From positions 124,001 to 188,000 of the forward strand of contig JAMXBD010002494.1 in NCBI GenBank assembly GCA_024138025.1: a stretch of 64,000 nucleotides of DNA, written 5' to 3'. Of this stretch, positions 1 through 11,900 are shown in pieces (the first letter of the stretch is position 1; the number at the start of each line of letters is the position of its first letter). Position numbers and translations under genes: made by a program. The notes beneath the pieces are model-generated. The model was given only the letters and a program-made list of their open reading frames with translations. It did no database searches and was not told the origin of the DNA. This DNA comes from Combretum micranthum. Lineage: Eukaryota > Streptophyta > Magnoliopsida > Myrtales > Combretaceae.

Positions 1-1509
1 GGTAATCCAATCACCATATTTTTCTTCTTCAACAAATGAAGCCCCTTAAAATCCAAAGGCTAATATCTCAAATGCCATAAGTGTGGTTCATCATTTTGCA
101 CACTTTGGAAGGCTAATTCATCATTAAGAGATATAGATAATGAAAGGACTTTATTCATACCCATCCTTACTTTTGCAACAATGCAATTCTTCTTCTCATT
201 AGTAATAATGCTCTTACCATTATAAAAAATCACCATATAATCTCTTTGCAATAATTGACTAACACTCAATAAATTTTAAGTCAATTTAAGGACATAATGA
301 AGTCATAAATCAGTTTAGAACTACCTCCTTTAGTGTCTACAACAATAACTCCTTTTCCCATGATTTCATGAGTCTTACCATCTCCAAGCTTTACTTCAGA
401 TTTGAATTTATCATCAAACTCAACAAACAACTCCTTATTCCCAGTCATGTGATTACTACATCCACTATCAACATACCAAATATTCTCAAATGATTGCTCA
501 GCATTCATACAAGCATAAAATACATGTTTATCTTGATTTTCCTTAGAGAAATTTACATTTTTATCTTCTTCTCGATCTTTGAAATAGAAATCCTTTTCTA
601 AATGATTGGGATTTCTGCATCTCTTGCATCTAAAATGAAAATCCCTAGAATCATGGCCAAATTCTTGCATATGTGACATTGAGATGTATTACTCCTCATA
701 TTGGATTCTCTTCCTCTACCTTGACCTCGAGAACTCTAGTATCTACCATGTCCATGAGCAGAGTTGGAGGAGCTTCCTTAATTATTTCCATATTTATCTT
801 GCCACCTTCTTTGTTGCCTGTTATATTAACTTTCAAATGGAAGGCCTGCTCGAGATTTTGAGTAGAAAATCTACTTAAACGTTTTTCATGGGCTTCTAAT
901 GATCCATAAGTTCATCCAAAGATAATTTTGATAAATCCTTAGATTCTTCAATAACGGCAATAATATGCTTAAATTTTGCAGGCAAACTTCTCAATACTTT
1001 CTCCACAATTCTTTTATCTGGAATTATGTCTCCATAACCTCTAATTTGGTTGATAATAACTATAACTCTCGAGAAAAATTCCTGTACCTCTTCATTATCT
1101 TTCATGAAAAAATGATCAAAATCTCTCCATAGATTCTGAAGTTTAATAGAAATAACTTTATCATGACCTCCATATTGCTTTCTTAAAATTTCCCAAGATC
1201 ATGTGTACTGGTTGCACCCATAATTCATGGTAAAATTGTTTGATTGACCCCTTGTTGGATGAAAGACAATGCTTTTGCATCTTTCATGGTATTTTCTTTA
1301 TGCTCTTTTCGTTGAGATATGGTCTAAGTTGCTTTTACCTCTGGACTAGCAATAGCACTTTAATAACCTTCTTCAATGATATCCCATAAATCTTGTGAGA
1401 TAAATAATGTTTTCATCATCATGCTTCATATATCACATTTTTCTCCGATAAAAATAGGAATGCCTTGTTGGGAAAAATTAAATGCAACATTATTGCTTGT
1501 TAATGCCAT
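1..1509 (-). pseudogene. copia gag-protease-pre-integrase polyprotein, broken
   Basis: The start ATG is 1507-1509, and the first residues (MALTSNN...) are typical of copia gag of the UBN2 family. The reading frame is open to an in-frame TGA at 1426-1428, where a Trp codon is expected. Gag continues in pieces (896-1105). A degenerate CCHC zinc knuckle (CKRCRNPNHLEKDF, last Cys replaced by Phe) lies near 600-635. The aspartic protease motif WYVDSGCSNHMTG, with the catalytic Asp kept, is at about 445-485. The pre-integrase motif LWHLRY is at about 60-80, followed by a TGA where Gly is expected. Several frame breaks separate these parts, so no functional polyprotein can be made. Confidence 0.85.
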
Positions 1510-1895
1510 GGTTAAGGTTTGTGTTTATAGTGTTTGAATGTGTAGGTTTGTATATAAGAAAAAGGGGTTTGGCTTTCATACCAAAAATATGTTGGGCGCA
1601 ATATTAATGCTAATAAATTATGGAGGCATGGAGTGGAGCAAAATATATCTCATAACATATATTCATATATAGAAAAAATATTACATCAGATGGTACATGA
1701 TCAAGTCCTTTTATAGGAATTGCTAGCGGTAACACAAATCGTAGAATATGCTATATTCAAGTTGTTGATAGCTTAAAAAAAACAATCAATAGCTGTCAGA
1801 GGCTTTCAAGATTTGGTTGTAATTAACCCAGCTAATATCTTGAGAGAAAAAAGAAAGGTCAAGCTGTGAAAACTATAAACTCCAGTAAGGTGATC
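1..1895 (-). mobile_element. Ty1/copia element 1, truncated at the window edge
   Basis: The element reads right to left. A gag start lies at 1509 and protease and pre-integrase follow toward position 1, where the window cuts it. Just upstream of gag, 1572-1583 (GCTTTCATACCA on the plus strand) resembles the complement of the initiator-Met-tRNA primer site GCTCTGATACCA. Six bases later a TGTTGGGC terminus at 1590 starts the 5' LTR. That LTR runs only to about 1895, where copia element 2 begins, so element 2 seems to have inserted into it or recombined with it. Both elements have the same orientation. The LTR boundaries are inferred from termini, because the partner LTR is outside the window. 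Confidence 0.75.
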
Positions 1896-2242
1896 TTTGA
1901 AAAGTCAAAGCAAATTTGTTGTGCTTGAGTTGTGTTTTATGAATTTCTATTGCCTAAAACTGCAAATTACTAATTTTAACACACACATTCATATAAAAGA
2001 AAGAAAGAAGAGGATCTGTACGTAATCATACATTTTATTCTCAACTAATTCCACACTTCATGAGGTATTTATACCATTGCACTTACTAAATGTAAGAAAT
2101 CATTAACTTAGATGATTAAATTTACACCACTAATAATAGAAAAATTTAATAATCCAAATGCATGTCATTACTTTCATGGGTTGTCTACTTTATTTTTGCA
2201 TCTAAATGAGTTTTATAGGTTGTTCAAGTTTAGTTTCCAACA
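1896..2242 (-). repeat. 3' LTR of copia element 2
   Basis: It aligns along most of its length with 9404-9717. Shared blocks include AAGAGGATCTGTACGTAATC and TTAACTTAGATGATTAAATT. It ends TCCAACA next to the polypurine tract. The first ~60 bp match poorly and contain a small insertion, so the left edge could instead be 1917. Confidence 0.75.
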
Positions 2243-2254
2243 CCATCCCCCATA

Positions 2255-5200
2255 AACTTGAGTTCTTCGTAACTCCAATCATCTCTTTAAGCTGTTGAAA
2301 TCTATCTTTTTTGAGGGGTTTGTAAAAATATCAGTTATTTGATCAAGAGTTTTGATGTATTCTGCCTTAACTTCCTTGTTGGTAATACAATCCTAAATGA
2401 AATGAAACCTTGCTCTATATGCTTGCTCCGATCATGAAACACGAGATTTTTTGCAAGAGTAATAGCTAATTTGTTGTCCACCAAAATTTTAGATGCTTCT
2501 TCTTGAGCAAAATGAAGTTATCCTAGCAATCTCCTTAGCCATATCACATGACATGCACCGGTGGTTGTAGCAACATACTCCGATTCACATGTTGAGAGCA
2601 TTACAACTTATTGTTTCTTTGAACACCATGAAATTGCATTTTCTCCAAAGGAAAATATGAACCCAGTAGTATTCTTTTGATCATTAATATCAGTAGCATA
2701 ATCACTATCACAATATCCTTTTAAGTGAGCCTCATTCTAAGAAGTATAAAAAATGTCATAGTCAAGAGTATCCTTTAAATATTGAAAATTCTCTTTGTAG
2801 CTTGCTTGTGTTCTTCACTTGGAATCTCCATAAACCAACTCACTAATCCCACGGCAAATAGTATACCAGGTCTAATACATGTCAAGTACCTTAAGTTTTC
2901 CACAAGGCTTTGAAATGTGGTCAGGTTAACTTTCATTGCTCCATCCTCCTTGGAGATTTTTACCCTGCACTCCATCGGGGTATTCAGGGATTGCAATCCA
3001 TCATCTTAAATTTTTTTATAATCTCTCTTGCATATGCCTCTTGAGAGATAAATCTCCCGTCACTCAATTGTTTCACTTCTATCCCCAAATAATACGACAT
3101 AAGCCCCATATCACTCATATGAAATTCTCTGCCATTGCCTTTTTAAATCATCATACACCGGTGGATTATTTCCTATAAGAATGAAGTCATCCACATAAAT
3201 GCACACAAACAAAATATCATCTTTATGCTTTTTAACATAAAGTGCATATTCATGAATGCATCTTGAAAAACCATTCTCTTGAAGATATTTGTCGAGGTGA
3301 CTATTCCATGCCCATGGTGCTTGTTTAAGGTCGTATAAAGCTTTTTTAAGCTTTAATGCTTTATTTTCACTTTCTTTAACAACATATCTAGAAGGTTTCT
3401 CAATGTACATTTCTTCCTCAAGATGATCATTTAGAAAAGTTGATTTCATGTCAAGTTGATGAATTTTCCAATGATTTTGAGTAGCATGTGATATTAATAT
3501 CTAATAGTCTCAATGCGAGCAACAAGAGCAAAAACCTCTTCATAGTCAATGCCTTGTTTTGTGTATATCCTTTAGCAACAATTCTGGCCTTGTATCTCTC
3601 TATTTCTCCTTTAGCATTCCTCTTAACTTTGTATACCCATTTCACTCCAACAAGCTTATATCCATTTGGAAGTGAAACAAGTTTCCAAATGTCATTCTTC
3701 TTTATTGAATGAATCTCTTCATTCATTGCTTCAATCCACTTTTCATTTTTACTAACTTCTTTAAATTTCAAGGGTTGAACATCAGCTAAGAAACATAGTA
3801 AATTTAGATCATCAAGCCTTTAGGTTTCATCATAAATATTTGTAAGACTCCGACATCTCCTTGGTTCATTAGTTGAGCTTAATGAAGGCGAAGAGGTTGA
3901 TGACAATGGAGTTAACAAGGTTGGTGGAGCAACATCAATTCCTTAGTTAATGTTTTCCTTTTTATCTTCAAAATAAGGTAAGAAATCATATGGACCTTCC
4001 TTTTGCAAACTCCAATCCCACAATTTTCCTTCATCAAATTCAACATCTTTGCTAGTAACAAATTTTCCATTTTGGGGATTATAAAGTCTATATCCTTTTG
4101 AATCTTCATCATAACCAAAGAAAACAATTTTTTTGCTTCTATCATCACGTTTGGATCTATCCTTTTCTAGAATATGCACATATGCTATTGAACTGTTTGA
4201 AAGAAATAGCATAAGCAACTGCCTCAACCCAAAATTCTTTGGGCATATTCTTACTCTTCACCATAGCCCTTGCCGTATTTAAGATTGCATGATTCTTCCT
4301 TTCTGCAACTCCATATTGCTGAGGTGAACCTAGAATTGTTAAGAATCGACTAATCCCATGCAATTCATAAAAAGCTTTAAACTCATTGGACGTAAATTCT
4401 CCTCCTCTATCTGTTCTTAAGACTTTTATCTTATAATCACTTTCCTTTTCAATGGCTACCTTGAATAGGTATCAAAAGCCTCAAATTTATTTTTAAGAAA
4501 TAAACCCAACTTTTTTCTATTGTAATCATTAATGAATAATACAAAGTAAGAACTTTTACCCAATGATGGAGGATTAATTGGCACACACATCTACATGAAT
4601 TGATTTGAATGGTCAATTATTGGAATTCCCTTCATCAGTTTCTTTTCTCCCAAAGCTTTCAAACCATCGAAAATGAAAGGGCCAAATTCATTTGCCAAAT
4701 CCATGATGAATCTTCCACACAACTTTTCAAGCATATTGGTTTAATCGATCATAGATCTAGTTTAAACATTCCATTTTTGGTCATATTAACCTTTGCAAAC
4801 AGGATATTACTTTGATCTTTAAGCTAAAGAATGCCATTTTCCATGATGATTTTGCAACCATTCTCCATAAGTTGCCTAATACTCAAAATATTTCTTTGTA
4901 ATTTTGGAATGTAGTAAACATCATCGACAAGTTTATGACCTCCGTGTTTTTTTTTCAAATATGATAGTTCCTATGCCTTTGATTTCCACTTTTGTATCAT
5001 CTCCGAATCGTAAATTGCCAGTTACTTTATTATCAAGTTCTACAAACTTAATTCTATCACCGGTCATACGATTACTTGCTCCATTATGAAGATACCATGC
5101 GTTCTTGTCTCCTATGATCTCTTCCTTGGAAGAAAGGAATAAGGTTGGTTTTTCTACATCTTCTATGTGCTCCACCAGTTTTGTTTCTTTTATGAGGCCA

Positions 5201-5738
5201 TTAATTTGTCATTCCCAAGAGTAACGACCATATTTACCACAAGAATAACATTCCACACGAGAATTTCTTTTCTTCATTCATTATTTTTCCATAATTACCT
5301 CTTCCTCTTCCTCTTCCACGATCTCTTTGAAAATTTAGATTTCTATTTTCATTGAAATGGTTCTTCTCACCTGTTCCATGACTACGTCCATGTCCAAGAC
5401 CATGATATGTCATCTTCTTGCAAAAGAATCTCCTTTAGTTTTTTGCATATGTTTTTGTCAACAATGCCTGTCTATCTTGTTTTTTCTTACAGATTCATCC
5501 TTGCTTCATAGGTTTGCAAAGATCCAATCAATTCATCAACTAACATGGTATCCAAATCCTTAGACTCTTTAATAGCAACTAGTACATGATTAAATTTTGT
5601 GTTAAGAGAACATAAAATCTTCTCTACCATATGAACATCTGGTATGACTTCTCCAAGCCTTTTCATTTGATTTACCATTGTCAACACTCCAGTGGTGTAA
5701 TCTGTTATATTTTTGTTCTCTTTCATTATGAGTGATTC
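2255..5738 (-). pseudogene. copia element 2 pol and C-terminal gag, degenerate
   Basis: Read leftward: the gag C-terminal half (5738-5487, VVNQMKRLGE-like block) and a zinc knuckle near 5210-5260 (CYSCGKYGRYSWE then a stop, so His and the last Cys are lost). The protease at about 5070-5090 reads WYLHNGASNRMTG, with the catalytic Asp replaced by His. The integrase region is 3943-4800 (GVAERKNHAILNTARAM block). RT at 3111-3771 has the YVDD box near 3200 and the WVYKVKRNAKGEIERYKAR block. RNase H at 2540-2760 has GYCDSDYA, AISWCSKKQ and ESEYVA motifs, with one stop inside. Frameshifts separate the blocks. The domain order protease-integrase-RT-RNase H is diagnostic of Ty1/copia. Confidence 0.9.
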
Positions 5739-8700
5739 TATCATGCCCCAAAGGGTACCCTAAACGTAACATTCCACCGTATGCTAACGAGACTTAGGAA
5801 TCACTACCACAGTCATTCAAAAATCTTGTATTAGATGCAAGACGTTCCCTTATAACAATAGAATACATTGCAATTAGAGATAGATAGTTTAACATAGTAG
5901 AATAAGCATAAAAATATAAACCACAGATATCTCAGGATCATTTACAAAATAATAAGGGGCATTCTCCCCGCAAAATAATAATCAATCCAAGTATTAGTTT
6001 TTAATAACAACCCAGGTGTTTAAGGTTTCCTATGAAAGTCTATACAAAGCTAATCACAGACTTCTAGGGGAAGCTTCTAACTTCGCATTACCTGAGTTGG
6101 CCAAGTCCGGGGATGCAACCATAGGTACGGGAACTACATCAAAAAGAAGTTGTAGGGGTATAAGCTACGCTAGCTTAGTGAGTAAATACTTCTAGAATAC
6201 ACATATCCCACAATTACATACATACATACAAACAAGTTGATTTAATCATCCATATAAAATGCAACAACCACATGGGCAAACAAGACATATGATTAACCGA
6301 AAATCATATGTTGAATGGATTTACGCCCTCCATTTGGGGTTAGCAGATTAACGAATCCTACAGTACTACTTTGAATTACTGTTCCATTTTATGGCTCACG
6401 GGTAACCCATCTCATTCATACCATTCATGGATTATGGAGAACCAACCATGATTAAAGGCACCATCCCCATCGTAAAGTGATTATGTCTGTATTACTTGTT
6501 AATATAAATAATCATTAATTCAATTTCATAGGTGACCAATCAATTGGCAGACACTCATAATCATGGCATATAAACATACATCAATTAATCATCCGATTTT
6601 GATATTCTTAGCACATTTTTCTCAACACATCAAGATAGCATACATAATCCCATATTTACCCATTATGCATTTCCAATTTTTATCTATGCTTGTCATTCTA
6701 ATGCAACTGTAATTTACAAGCATACTACAGAATAGTAAATAGGAAGTATGACTCACTCCGCTACGGACACCAGTCTCTAGTTGTAGTAATCTGGAGGCAA
6801 GAATTCCTCCGATTTAAAGTTACCTAAACGAAAGAAATACTCAAATGAGTATTTCAAACCATAAGTAATTCTAACTTATAAAACAAAAACTTTTAAGTTC
6901 GTAGTTTTCGTGGTAAATGAAAATTCCAACTTAAAACAGCCATAACTTAGTCATTTTAACTCAGAATTTCGCAAATAAGCTATCGATTTCTATCTACTTA
7001 GAAGATATATCTATTTATGATGTTATTCCTAAGTTTTGAAAACTTTTAGGTCTTGGAAAGCTCGGATCATATCTGATCGGTAGTTAAAGATCGCATTTCC
7101 GAAATTATTTTTTGAAATTTGCATTGTTTCTATCAAGTATATTTTATGAGCACGCAATATCCATAAGTTATTATCATGAATGACATGATATGAGCCATCT
7201 TGATGTTATTTGGTTAAAAAGAATTTTTAGAAAAATTTTACTTTGCAAAAATTTCAAGAACACTTGGTTGAGAAAAACTAGCTTTATTTCTTTGAAACAT
7301 CCTTATTTTTTTCTAAGATAAAGCCTTGATGAATTATTTTAAGGTTATTCCTTGGGAAAAACTCATTTAATCTTTCTAAAATTAAGTCCTAATCAAACCT
7401 ACTCCTTAAGGTTTCTATTTTTTTAATAAAACTCTTGTTTTGGGGTTGGAAAATGGGTGTTTACATATCAACTTTTCCTTATTACGAATTTTAAGTTTTT
7501 GTTGGGGTTGAGACATATTTCTAGCATAACTTTTGTAAATTTTTCTTATTTTGAACATATCTCTTATTAAAACTAGATTTAACTCATCAAAATCATGTCT
7601 TTAAGATACCTATTTTATAAGCCCTTCATATTTTATATAAAATACTCATTTTAGAGTTGGAAAATAGGTTTTTAAAATAAGGTTTTTTTTAGATCCGAAT
7701 TTTCAAAAATTATTTTTATTGAAACAAAAATAGATCTTGAACTTTTTAACATATTCTCATTATTATCTTACTACTACAAGTCTTTTATGTACATAAGACA
7801 AAAATCTATGGCATTTATATGTACCAAAAACAAATAGATCTAGTATATCATGCAAGTCATGAATGCAAATAAAATATGAATATTAAGTAGATGAGGTTAA
7901 TAAAAGAATATATGCACAAAATATCAATAAGAACAACATATAACAATAATATAGCAAAACAACTTAAATAACAAGATCGACAATATTGTGTGGCAGGAAT
8001 ATCATGCTTAAGTGTTTCCACCTCTCTAGCATAAAGCTCATGGGGATTTTAGTGGAACCACACATATATGATCTTGCTATTACATGTTTTATTTATGGTG
8101 GAGTTTAGATCTATTACCTATGAAGTGTTTGGAACAAGAAACTTGAAGAATAAAAAGTTGTGTGTGTGTTTGTGTATATGGGAGAGGGGGCTCACGGCAA
8201 GGAAGGAGGGGGAGGGAGGAGAGAAACAATTTTCAAAAGTTTGATTTTTTGTGAAAAGAAGGAAAGTGAAAAGTGAAAGGCATAAGAGTATTTATATAGG
8301 AAAAAGGATTAGGGTTTTGTGTGATTAAATAAAGAAGAAAAATCAAACAAAATGAGAGAGAGGATTTTTGGGGGGGGTGGGGGGTGTTTAGGAAGGGTGA
8401 GAGAGAGAGAGAGATGTGTGATTATTTTGTGTAATAAAATTTAAATTTAAATAAGTAATTTAAGTAATAAAATGTATTGGAAAAGCAAATGTAAGGAAAA
8501 TAATGTAAGGAGGTAAGGTTAGATAGTAAGGATGTAAGAATAAGCATGGTTGGCTATACTTGTGAATAGTGTGATTAGAAATCAAAAGTAGATTAGACAA
8601 TTAAATTACTGGTAGTAATGAAAATACGATAAAAAGGATATAACTGTAATTTTTATAAACCGAGAAATTCTTATAATTATATTTTTGAATTTCTTATTAA

Positions 8701-9012
8701 ATTTTGGTTCTAAAGAGTCTTATATAATATTTTTCTATTTTCGAGTCCCGGGGATCGATTTTTGAGAACAAATCTAGATCAGGTTCAAAACGAATGAATT
8801 TCTCTAAAATCTGATCTTTTATGTTTTTATATATTATTTAGGCCTATATTCTAAAACTATCTCATTTTTATTGTTCCGGGGTTTCATTCTCGGTATTGCA
8901 GGACTTAGGGTTCCTAGGTCAAAACTAGCCCTAAGGTATTCTTTTAGGGTTTTGGTTTCCAGTTTTGATTTCCAAAATCGAGTTTGGTTGGCTAAGAAAA
9001 CAGGAGCTTACA
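5739..9012 (-). mobile_element. solo LTR A of a long-LTR retrotransposon family
   Basis: A 3,274 bp segment without coding capacity splits the gag of copia element 2. Read on the minus strand it starts TGTAAGCTCC at 9012 and ends GGGGCATGATA at 5739 (the other copies end CATGACA or CGTGACA). Flanks are GATTC (5734-5738) and TATTC (9013-9017), a 4/5 target duplication. It is homologous along its length to 39464-42935 and 47941-51363. A TATA box (minus strand TATATAAATA, 8290-8299) lies about 710 bp from the LTR start, and a conserved inner block lies at 6930-6978. No second LTR or internal region is present, so it is a solo LTR. A Ty3/gypsy origin is likely from LTR length and ends, but unproven. 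Confidence 0.85.
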
Positions 9013-9017
9013 TATTC

Positions 9018-9374
9018 AAACTCAACCTTTAGAATTTGAAGATGAACTTTCTTTACTTTGTCTATCCCTATAATAGAGTTTCGAAGAGTCTCCCATGCCT
9101 TTTTAGAGGTTGTGTCATTAGCGATTTTTTCAAATATGTCATCATCCAATCCTCGATGAATGATTGTAAGAGCACACTAATCTTTCTTTCTTTGTATTTG
9201 TAAAGCCTCTTTCTCAGCTAGTGATAATGATGCCGCATCTTGAGGAACTTCGTAGCCTTTCTCTATGATATCCCATAATCCTTGATAGCCAAGTATGGCC
9301 TTCATTCGAATAAGCTAATCCTCATAATTACTCTTATTGAGTTGTGGATATTGAAATGCTCCATTTGAAGCCAT
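9018..9374 (-). pseudogene. copia element 2 gag, N-terminal part
   Basis: The ATG at 9372-9374 sits just inside the primer site and opens MASNGAFQYPQLNKSN-like gag (UBN2 family). The later block [21 protein letters not shown] is clear at 9080-9149. The frame runs into solo LTR A at 9017; the rest of gag resumes at 5738. A stop also lies near 9178. Confidence 0.8.
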
Positions 9375-9403
9375 TTCTTATTTTCAAGTCTCTGATACCA
9401 CTT

Positions 9404-9717
9404 TGTTGAAATCGGATGGGCTTCTATTGAATTACATAGATGCACATTTATACAAAAGAAAGAGAGAAGAGGATATGTACGTAATCGTACAGTTTGTTCT
9501 TAATTAATTCTACACTTTTAAACATGTTTTCATGAGGTATTTATACCATTATAATTTACTAAAAAGAAGAAATCATTAACTTAGATGATTAAATTTACAT
9601 CACTACTAATAATGGCAAAATCTAATCATCAAAATACATGTCATTACTTTCACAAGTTGTCTCCTATATTTTGCATCTAAATGAGTTTTATAGGTTGTTA
9701 AAGTTTAGTGTCCAACA
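9404..9717 (-). repeat. 5' LTR of copia element 2
   Basis: 314 bp, TGTTGAAATC...GTCCAACA, directly beside the primer site at 9389-9400. Homologous to 1896-2242. Confidence 0.85.
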
Positions 9718-9929
9718 AGATCCAGCATCCTTGAGACTAGTGGATATATGATACTATTTCTAAAGACACTTTCTAGGACAAAGCCTCTTACCCTAAGCTA
9801 TGTGCAACAAAATCCCCCTACCCCCAACAAACACACACACACACACCATTGATGGTGACTTCCAATTAATTGAGCCTAAGTTGTGCACCAATTCCAAAGG
9901 CACCATCAAATATAATTAAGTGTTTCGCT

Positions 9930-11470
9930 TTCAAAATGAGCAAAGGCAGTTGCATCCTTCAATCACACATTTTGCATTGCTCAAGGAGTCTCCACCTGGA
10001 TGGAGTGCTTAGGTAGATTACATCATTGAAAAGTAAGAGTATGTGAGAATCCTGAAGCAAGCTAGAGCTTATAATGCCATCATCAGCTCCCCTCACTTGT
10101 GGAATGTAAACACAAGTAAGATGGAAGTATGGCACACTATCATCCCATTGGGGAGCATCTAAACTAATATGTTCATTACTACATGGGGGGAGATAATATC
10201 AACTTGTGCAGGTGTGGTCATGGTTTTGAATCTACACTATTCTAGGATGACCAATGCTGCTATAGTTGTGATTTCACATAAAGAGTGCAACTTTGAGGCA
10301 TCTTTATTGACTGCCCTGAAGGTTGCTCATGATAATAAGAAAAAGCAATGTTTGTCCACTTGAATGACACATTTCTTTTAAGAACAAAGGACACATTTCT
10401 TTTAAGAACAAAGGAAAGGCATGCCTCGAGTCATGGGACTAACTTGTAGGGAAGAGTAAGTCCTTTCTTATATGTTTATGTGGTGACTGTGTGTTTAACC
10501 TTTCCAACTAACACACTTTTGCGATTCTTTGATTTGCAAGTTTGAACTTGTTGCTTTCATTGCATATTGGTTGTCACATTTTGTGTTTCCTAGTAGGTAA
10601 GAAGAAGGTATGAGTCCACGGCTTTTTCCTTTGGTAGCACACATTGTGTAGGGTCAATGCTTTGCACTAGCTTTCTTCAACTTGAGGTCATTATATTGGA
10701 ATCGTAACTTGTATTACCAAGCTTTTGAGCGCTCCAAGGTCGCTATGTGAACATACCGCATGTGGACTTATCTTTCATACAACTATTTTTTTTTTCTTGA
10801 GAGGTTTCAGAACCACTTTGCACCACCTTCCACCAATAGGGACTTGACCTTCCCCTTCTTAGAGGATAGGTATGGATCGGAGTAGAGGTTAGGTGGTCGC
10901 TTCGTCAAGTCAATTGACATTGAAAAATAATTCAAATTTCATTTTTATGTGAAGCTCTTGAAGGCTATGAAGACAATAACACAATTTATTTTCTAGGCTC
11001 TAAAGGTGAGGTCATCTTAGTTCACAATTGCAGGAGGCAGGATGAATCTTAGGTCAAAGACCTACTTTGGTGCATTTGGGGAGGTTGTTGTCTTTACTAG
11101 ACAATGGAGATTTAAATGGGTGCTTCCTAGAGTAAAGATCATGACATATTCTCCACATAGAGTGGAGCGCTAATTTGACTTTAATTAAGGAGTGTTGCAT
11201 CTTCTCAACATTGTGTAGAGCTTTAAGTGTTGTTATTAGTCAATTTCACCAAGTGACTTCAAGAATGTTCATCCCACGCTGCAACAATCGCTCTTTCCTT
11301 CTATGGAGCACCATGGAGTTGCTTTCGCTGGTTGGTAGAAGCCTTCGTCATGACTATGCCTTTGCATCTGTAAGTGATACGCTACAAGCCCTCATCATAT
11401 ATTGCAATGAGTTCTATGTCAACCTTCCAAGGAATAAGTACAACAAGTCAACTGATGACATCCATATAAC
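9930..11470 (+). pseudogene. plant mobile domain (PMD, aminotransferase-like) protein relic
   Basis: No long frame survives, but the three plus-strand frames together give ordered blocks of the plant mobile domain. These are GWSAWVDYIIEKYEYV and an AYNAIISS block (about 9995-10090), W plus TNMFITTWGEI (10120-10205, matching the family pattern W-x-P-x-TNTF-x-x-x-WGE), and near the end YSPHRVER followed by Q-F/G-like and DFNQGV residues (11150-11200, matching the P-x-RV-x-x-QFG-x-DQ pattern). PMD proteins occur both as domesticated nuclear proteins (MAIN/MAIL group) and inside transposons. Many stops, and the MITE that cuts the 3' part at 11471, show it is dead. Family assignment is by recall of motifs. 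Confidence 0.5.
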
Positions 11471-11900
11471 TAAACATTGACACGGTTTGGGTCGGTTCTG
11501 GACCCGAATCAGAACCACCAGTTATGTGAAACCGAAACGGGAATAGCTAGAGCCGGGGCGGTTCACGGTTCCATGAAATCGCTGGTTTTGGCAGTTCCAA
11601 TTCCGGTTCCACGCGAACCATGTACTAGGGAATTTTTTTTTTTATTAAGAGGCTGGCCTCCCCTACCTACCCCCCCACGCCCCAGTCCCCTCCTCAATTC
11701 ATTTCGTGTTCTGTGTTTTTATTTTTTTTCCTATATATGATGGGTCAGAATCGATTGAACTGCTGGTTCCACGTTGATGAACTGCCGGCGGGTCCTTCGG
11801 TGGTTCATAACCGTCCCCGACGGGGCAACTCCCACGTACGGAACCGCTAGGGATGGTTCGGCGCGGTTCGCGGTTTGGAACCGCTCCGTGCCGATGCCTA
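11471..11900. mobile_element. hAT-type MITE, GGTTC family, copy 1 (430 bp)
   Basis: Imperfect terminal inverted repeats TAAACATTGACACGG (left) and TAGGCATCGGCACGG (right, reverse complement) are flanked by CATATAAC (11463-11470) and CGTATAAC (11901-11908), a 7/8 target duplication. 8 bp duplications and TA-starting ends fit the hAT superfamily. The subterminal regions are packed with GGTTC/GAACC motifs (GGTTCCACG, CGGTTCGCGG), as in the copy at 21959-22818. It has no transposase, so it is non-autonomous. It interrupts the PMD relic. Confidence 0.8.

Larger units (their letters stand above)
1896..9717 (-). mobile_element. Ty1/copia element 2, both LTRs, split by a solo LTR
   Basis: Two clearly homologous direct repeats, 1896-2242 and 9404-9717, bound a minus-strand copia interior. 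The primer site is 9389-9400 (TCTCTGATACCA on the plus strand, nearly the complement of initiator-Met tRNA), next to the 5' LTR. A polypurine tract (minus strand TATGGGGGATGG, 2243-2254) abuts the 3' LTR. Gag lies at 9374-9018 and 5738-5487, interrupted by the solo LTR at 5739-9012. Protease, integrase, RT and RNase H follow leftward to about 2260. A weak duplication, TGATC (1891-1895) against AGATC (9718-9722 after the right LTR), is the best target-site candidate. LTR divergence and many stops mark it as old. Confidence 0.85.
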
